From the NCBI RefSeq assembly GCF_000622385.1, contig NZ_JASD01000008.1:186001-250000 (forward strand): a stretch of 64,000 nt of DNA, given 5' to 3'. This DNA is from Sulfitobacter noctilucicola. Lineage in GTDB: Bacteria; Pseudomonadota; Alphaproteobacteria; Rhodobacterales; Rhodobacteraceae. Below, one piece after another: positions 61,034 to 64,000 of the stretch. The notes below the pieces were generated by a model. It did no database searches. It was not told the origin of the DNA and saw only the letters and a program-made list of their open reading frames with translations. How positions within the stretch are numbered: the first letter of the stretch is position 1; each line of letters starts with the position of its first letter. The position numbers and the translations under genes are program-made.

Positions 61034-62739
61034 CAGGCGGACAACTCGTCTAGATCCATCGCATAAAGATCATGCTGTCCGACCCGCACCTGTTCCAGCA
61101 GTCCGGTGTGATCCGGCAACAACCGGTTTACATAGAAACGGGCAAGCTTTTCACGCGGGCCGCCACGATCGGCCATCGCAGCGGACAGATGGAAGTAAGC
61201 ACCCAACACACGAGCAAAGGCGTTCAAGTAGGGCACAGCGCCAGCAAATCGGTCGGTCAGGTCTTCCTGCGCAACAAGCCAGTCTGTTGTCTCTCTCAAG
61301 GTTTCGCTTGCCTGCCACACAGCTTCGGCAATCTCGGGCATCTCTGCCCGCGCGGCTTCTGCTTTGGCCTCGATCTCGTCCAGCAAACGACCGGCCATTT
61401 CGCCACCGTCCATCATCTTGCGGGCCACGAGATCCATCGCCTGAATACCGTTGGTACCCTCGTAGATTGCCGTCACGCGCACGTCGCGCAAGAACTGCGC
61501 AGCGCCGGTTTCTTCGACGAAACCCATACCGCCATGCACCTGAATGCCCATATCAGCGACCCTGATACCCACATCGGTGCCAAATGATTTCGCAATCGGT
61601 GTCAGCAGTGCAGCCCGCGACGTCCAGACCGGATCGCCGGTGGCACTCGCCATATCAATCGCATAGGCACAGGTCATTGCAATGGACCGCGCCGCAAAAA
61701 TATCCGCTTTCATCGCCATAAGCATCCGCCGGACGTCGGCATGGGCCGCAATTGTAAAGCCGTGCAGGGATTTGCCCTGCCGCCGCTCCAACGCATAGGC
61801 CATAGCGTGCTGGTATGCCGCCTCGGCAACGCCAATCCCCTGCCCGCCAACGCCAAGACGCGCGTTGTTCATCATTGTGAACATCGCGGCCATACCGCCC
61901 TGTTCAGGACCGACCATCCAGCCCTTGGCGTTCTCGTACTGCAAGACGGCGGTTGGGGAGCCGTGGATACCCAGTTTGTGCTCAAGACTTACGGTTGCCA
62001 CACCATTGCGCGCCCCGACACTGCCATCCTCGTTCGGAAGAAACTTCGGCACAAGAAACAGACTGATACCTTTGGTGCCTTCCGGCGCTCCGGGGATACG
62101 CGCCAGCACCAGATGGCAAATATTCTCGGCAACATCATGATCGCCCCAGCTGATATAGATTTTCTGACCGGAGATTGAATACGTACCATCCCCGTTATCG
62201 ATGGCCTGCGATTTCAGGGCACCGACATCCGAACCGGCCTGCGGCTCTGTCAGGTTCATCGTGCCGGTCCATTCGCCCGAAATGAGCTTGGGCAGATACA
62301 GCTCTTTGATCGCATCAGACGCGTGATGCTCCAGCGCTTCGATCTGGCCCTGGCTCATAAGCGGAGCGAGCTGCAATGACAGGCATGCGCCGCTCATCAT
62401 TTCGTTTACCGCACTGGTCAGGATCATCGGAAGCCCCATCCCGCCATGATCAGGGCTGGCAGCCATCCCGATCCAGCCGCCTTCGGCCATTGCCGCAAAC
62501 CCTTCCTTGTATCCCGGAGAGGTCCGCACCACGCCGTTCTCAAGCTTTGCAGGATGCAGATCACCGGCCCTTTGCAACGGGGCCAAAACCTCGTCGCAAA
62601 GCTTGCCTGCTTCCGTCAGAATTGCGGACGTCAAATCTGCAGTCGCATCGCCGAATTGCTCCGTCTCCCGCAGGGCCTCTGCATCCAGAAGCTCCTCAAT
62701 GATAAAGCTGAATTCATTTACGGCGGCACGATACGGCAT
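61033..62739 (-). CDS. Acyl-CoA dehydrogenase, long DmdC-type
   Basis: 568 residues, the length of the DmdC/FadE-like subgroup rather than of the 380-residue core enzymes. N-terminal extension MPYRAAVNEFSFIIEELLDA, central core with GTMNLTEPQAGSDVGALKSQ and ISWGDHDVAENICHLVLARI, then IQVHGGMGFVEETGAAQFLR and AIYEGTNGIQAMDLVARK with the conserved Glu taken as catalytic base, and a further helical C-terminal domain. FAD enzyme that oxidises an acyl-CoA and passes electrons to ETF and then the ETF-QO coded at 48.4 kb. DmdC homologues act on methylmercaptopropionyl-CoA in DMSP breakdown, but straight-chain substrates are equally possible here. Confidence 0.88.
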   Translation of the reverse strand: MPYRAAVNEFSFIIEELLDAEALRETEQFGDATADLTSAILTEAGKLCDEVLAPLQRAGDLHPAKLENGVVRTSPGYKEGFAAMAEGGWIGMAASPDHGGMGLPMILTSAVNEMMSGACLSLQLAPLMSQGQIEALEHHASDAIKELYLPKLISGEWTGTMNLTEPQAGSDVGALKSQAIDNGDGTYSISGQKIYISWGDHDVAENICHLVLARIPGAPEGTKGISLFLVPKFLPNEDGSVGARNGVATVSLEHKLGIHGSPTAVLQYENAKGWMVGPEQGGMAAMFTMMNNARLGVGGQGIGVAEAAYQHAMAYALERRQGKSLHGFTIAAHADVRRMLMAMKADIFAARSIAMTCAYAIDMASATGDPVWTSRAALLTPIAKSFGTDVGIRVADMGIQVHGGMGFVEETGAAQFLRDVRVTAIYEGTNGIQAMDLVARKMMDGGEMAGRLLDEIEAKAEAARAEMPEIAEAVWQASETLRETTDWLVAQEDLTDRFAGAVPYLNAFARVLGAYFHLSAAMADRGGPREKLARFYVNRLLPDHTGLLEQVRVGQHDLYAMDLDELSA

Positions 62740-62866
62740 AGGTTTTCTCCTGAAATAGGGCGGTGATCTGGCGCGTCACACGCGACCGTGTTACATGCTG
62801 TGCTGGCCATTATCATGAAACGCCGGCAGAACCCAAGCAACTCAAACGCGGCGTCACGGAATACCG

Positions 62867-63811
62867 ATGAACACCAGAACACTCAGACTTACACCGGACG
62901 CCAAAGGCCTTGCCCGCGCCGCCGAACTGCTAACGCAGAGCGCGTTGGTATCGTTCCCGACCGAGACCGTTTACGGGTTGGGCGCAGACGCACGCGACGG
63001 GACCGCCGTGGCACGTATTTATGAGGCCAAAGGACGGCCAAGCTTCAATCCGTTGATCGTGCATATCGCCGATGTCTCACAAGCGCTCGACTATGTTCGC
63101 TGGAACAATCTGGCATCGAAACTGGCAGATGCCTTTTGGCCCGGCCCGCTGACTTTGGTGCTTCCGCTGAAACAGGACCATGGACTATCTTCGCTGGTGA
63201 CGGCGGGGCTCGACACGGTTGCATTGCGGGTGCCAGCCCACCCCACGGCGCGCTCTTTGCTCAAGGCATTTGGCGGTCCTGTTGCGGCACCATCGGCGAA
63301 CCCGTCAGGCAAGATCAGCCCGACCAGCGCCGATCATGTGGTAGCAGGGCTTGAGGGTCGGATCGAAGCGGTGGTCGACGATGGCCCCTGCTCTGTGGGT
63401 GTGGAAAGCACGATTATCGGCATCTCGGGCGCTGCAACAGCAGTCCTGCTGCGCAGTGGTGGAGTACCACGCGAGGCCATAGAAAGCGTCTTGGGATCGC
63501 CCTTGTCTGACCCACAAAGCGCTGCGGTAACGGCACCGGGCCAGCTCGCCTCGCACTACGCACCGGGGGCCAGCGTCCGCTTGAATGCGTCACAAGCTCT
63601 GAATGACGAGGTTATGTTGGGATTTGGGGCCGTGCCCTGTGACCTGAACCTGTCACCTGACGCTGATTTGCAGGAAGCGGCAGCGCACCTGTTTGAATAC
63701 CTGCATCGGCTTGATGCGCTTGGACGTCCGATCGCTGTCTCGCCGGTCCCCGATCACGGATTGGGGTCGGCCATAAACGACCGGCTGCGCCGTGCTGCCG
63801 CGCCGCGCTAG
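62867..63811 (+). CDS. L-threonylcarbamoyladenylate synthase, Sua5 type
   Basis: Makes threonylcarbamoyl-AMP for the t6A modification of tRNA at position 37. 314 residues, so Sua5 rather than the short TsaC: YrdC domain to about residue 200 and C-terminal Sua5 domain after. FPTETVYGLGADARDGTAVA near 29, IYEAKGRPSFNPLIVHI near 50 (KGRP ATP motif), APSANPSGKISPTSADHV near 140, VGVESTIIGI near 180 and GQLASHYAPGA near 225. Single gene, divergent from the acyl-CoA dehydrogenase. Confidence 0.92.
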   Translation: MNTRTLRLTPDAKGLARAAELLTQSALVSFPTETVYGLGADARDGTAVARIYEAKGRPSFNPLIVHIADVSQALDYVRWNNLASKLADAFWPGPLTLVLPLKQDHGLSSLVTAGLDTVALRVPAHPTARSLLKAFGGPVAAPSANPSGKISPTSADHVVAGLEGRIEAVVDDGPCSVGVESTIIGISGAATAVLLRSGGVPREAIESVLGSPLSDPQSAAVTAPGQLASHYAPGASVRLNASQALNDEVMLGFGAVPCDLNLSPDADLQEAAAHLFEYLHRLDALGRPIAVSPVPDHGLGSAINDRLRRAAAPR

Positions 63812-63824
63812 ACAGCGTGCGCCT

Positions 63825-64000
63825 TCAGGCCCGCCCGGCTGTTGCAGACAAAAGCAGCGGATCAATACCAAGAGACCGCAACGCGGCTTCCCATTTCTCT
63901 GCATCCGGCAAATCAAAAACTGTCTCTAAGCTCGCTTCCCCGGTCAACCATCCGTTCTCTGCGATCTCCGCCTCAACCTGCCCCGGTCCCCAACCGGCAT
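63825..64000 (-). CDS. YqgE/AlgH family protein (5' partial, C-terminal 57 residues)
   Basis: Only the end of the gene lies in the window; the start is beyond base 64000. The visible residues begin [20 protein letters not shown] and end with [18 protein letters not shown], matching the C-terminus of UPF0301/YqgE proteins. Cytosolic family of about 185 residues without a firmly assigned function. Convergent with the Sua5-type gene, 13 nt apart. Confidence 0.88.
   Translation of the reverse strand, partial: AGWGPGQVEAEIAENGWLTGEASLETVFDLPDAEKWEAALRSLGIDPLLLSATAGRA

Overview
The window is 64 kb of bacterial chromosome. It fits a marine Rhodobacteraceae member of the Roseobacter group; a Sulfitobacter-like genus is a guess, because no rRNA is present to settle it. 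The supporting evidence is high-GC coding bias, a stand-alone F1 operon in the order atpH-A-G-D-C, a 44-residue aa3-type cytochrome c oxidase subunit IV, a long DmdC-type acyl-CoA dehydrogenase, phaA-phaB, an RTX protein ending in a Hint domain, and many Rhodobacterales families of unknown function (DUF2161, DUF2125, DUF2007, H-type lectin). Gene density is high, overlaps of 1 to 17 nt are common, and I see no insertion sequence, prophage, CRISPR array, tRNA or rRNA.

Layout. 1-2.3 kb: 3' end of a large RTX calcium-binding protein whose Hint domain is broken by a one-base frameshift. 2.2-11.5 kb: mostly housekeeping enzymes (PD-(D/E)XK-like protein, YjbR, Mn-dependent pyrophosphatase, HAD hydrolase, MaoC hydratase, RibF, YcgN, threonine aldolase, alpha/beta hydrolase, DsbA-like isomerase, Prs). 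11.5-17.7 kb: small proteins, then the F1 ATP synthase operon with a clear terminator. 18-24 kb: a very acidic, probably membrane-anchored protein, a class II aldolase, two methyltransferases, a crotonase and GloB. 24.4-31 kb: ClpA, a coupled M23 peptidase, and facing them a MotA/ExbB-like plus MotB/OmpA-like pair that looks like a proton-driven motor. 31-38 kb: ChaC, DUF2125, the overlapping hisC-tyrC-extensin set, rpsD with promoter and terminator, a 0.7 kb intergenic region with two minus-strand terminators, a Crp/Fnr regulator and Tag.

38-46.6 kb: an EAL protein, phaA-phaB (polyhydroxybutyrate precursor synthesis), an overlooked 38-codon gene facing a LysR regulator across a perfect palindrome, an EamA exporter coupled to the LysR gene, YdcH, a TrmN6-like methyltransferase, DUF2007, and two isoprenoid genes (polyprenyl synthase, ispE). 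46.6-53.5 kb: a TPR protein, ETF-ubiquinone oxidoreductase, a DUF998 protein, SoxR with a probable box before a divergent glyoxalase-fold gene, greA and a membrane protein. 53.5-57.5 kb: an overlapping minus-strand molybdenum-cofactor operon fdhD-mobA-mobB-moeA, in which MoeA carries an extra N-terminal domain of about 290 residues. 57.6-64 kb: AzlCD exporter, a lipoprotein, CoxIV, a small cytosolic protein, an overlapping metallo-hydrolase/acyl-CoA dehydrogenase pair, Sua5-type threonylcarbamoyl-AMP synthase and the 3' end of a YqgE gene.

The parts most worth attention are the motor-like pair, the MoeA fusion, the 38-codon gene with its LysR operator, and the terminator-bounded non-coding segment beside rpsD.
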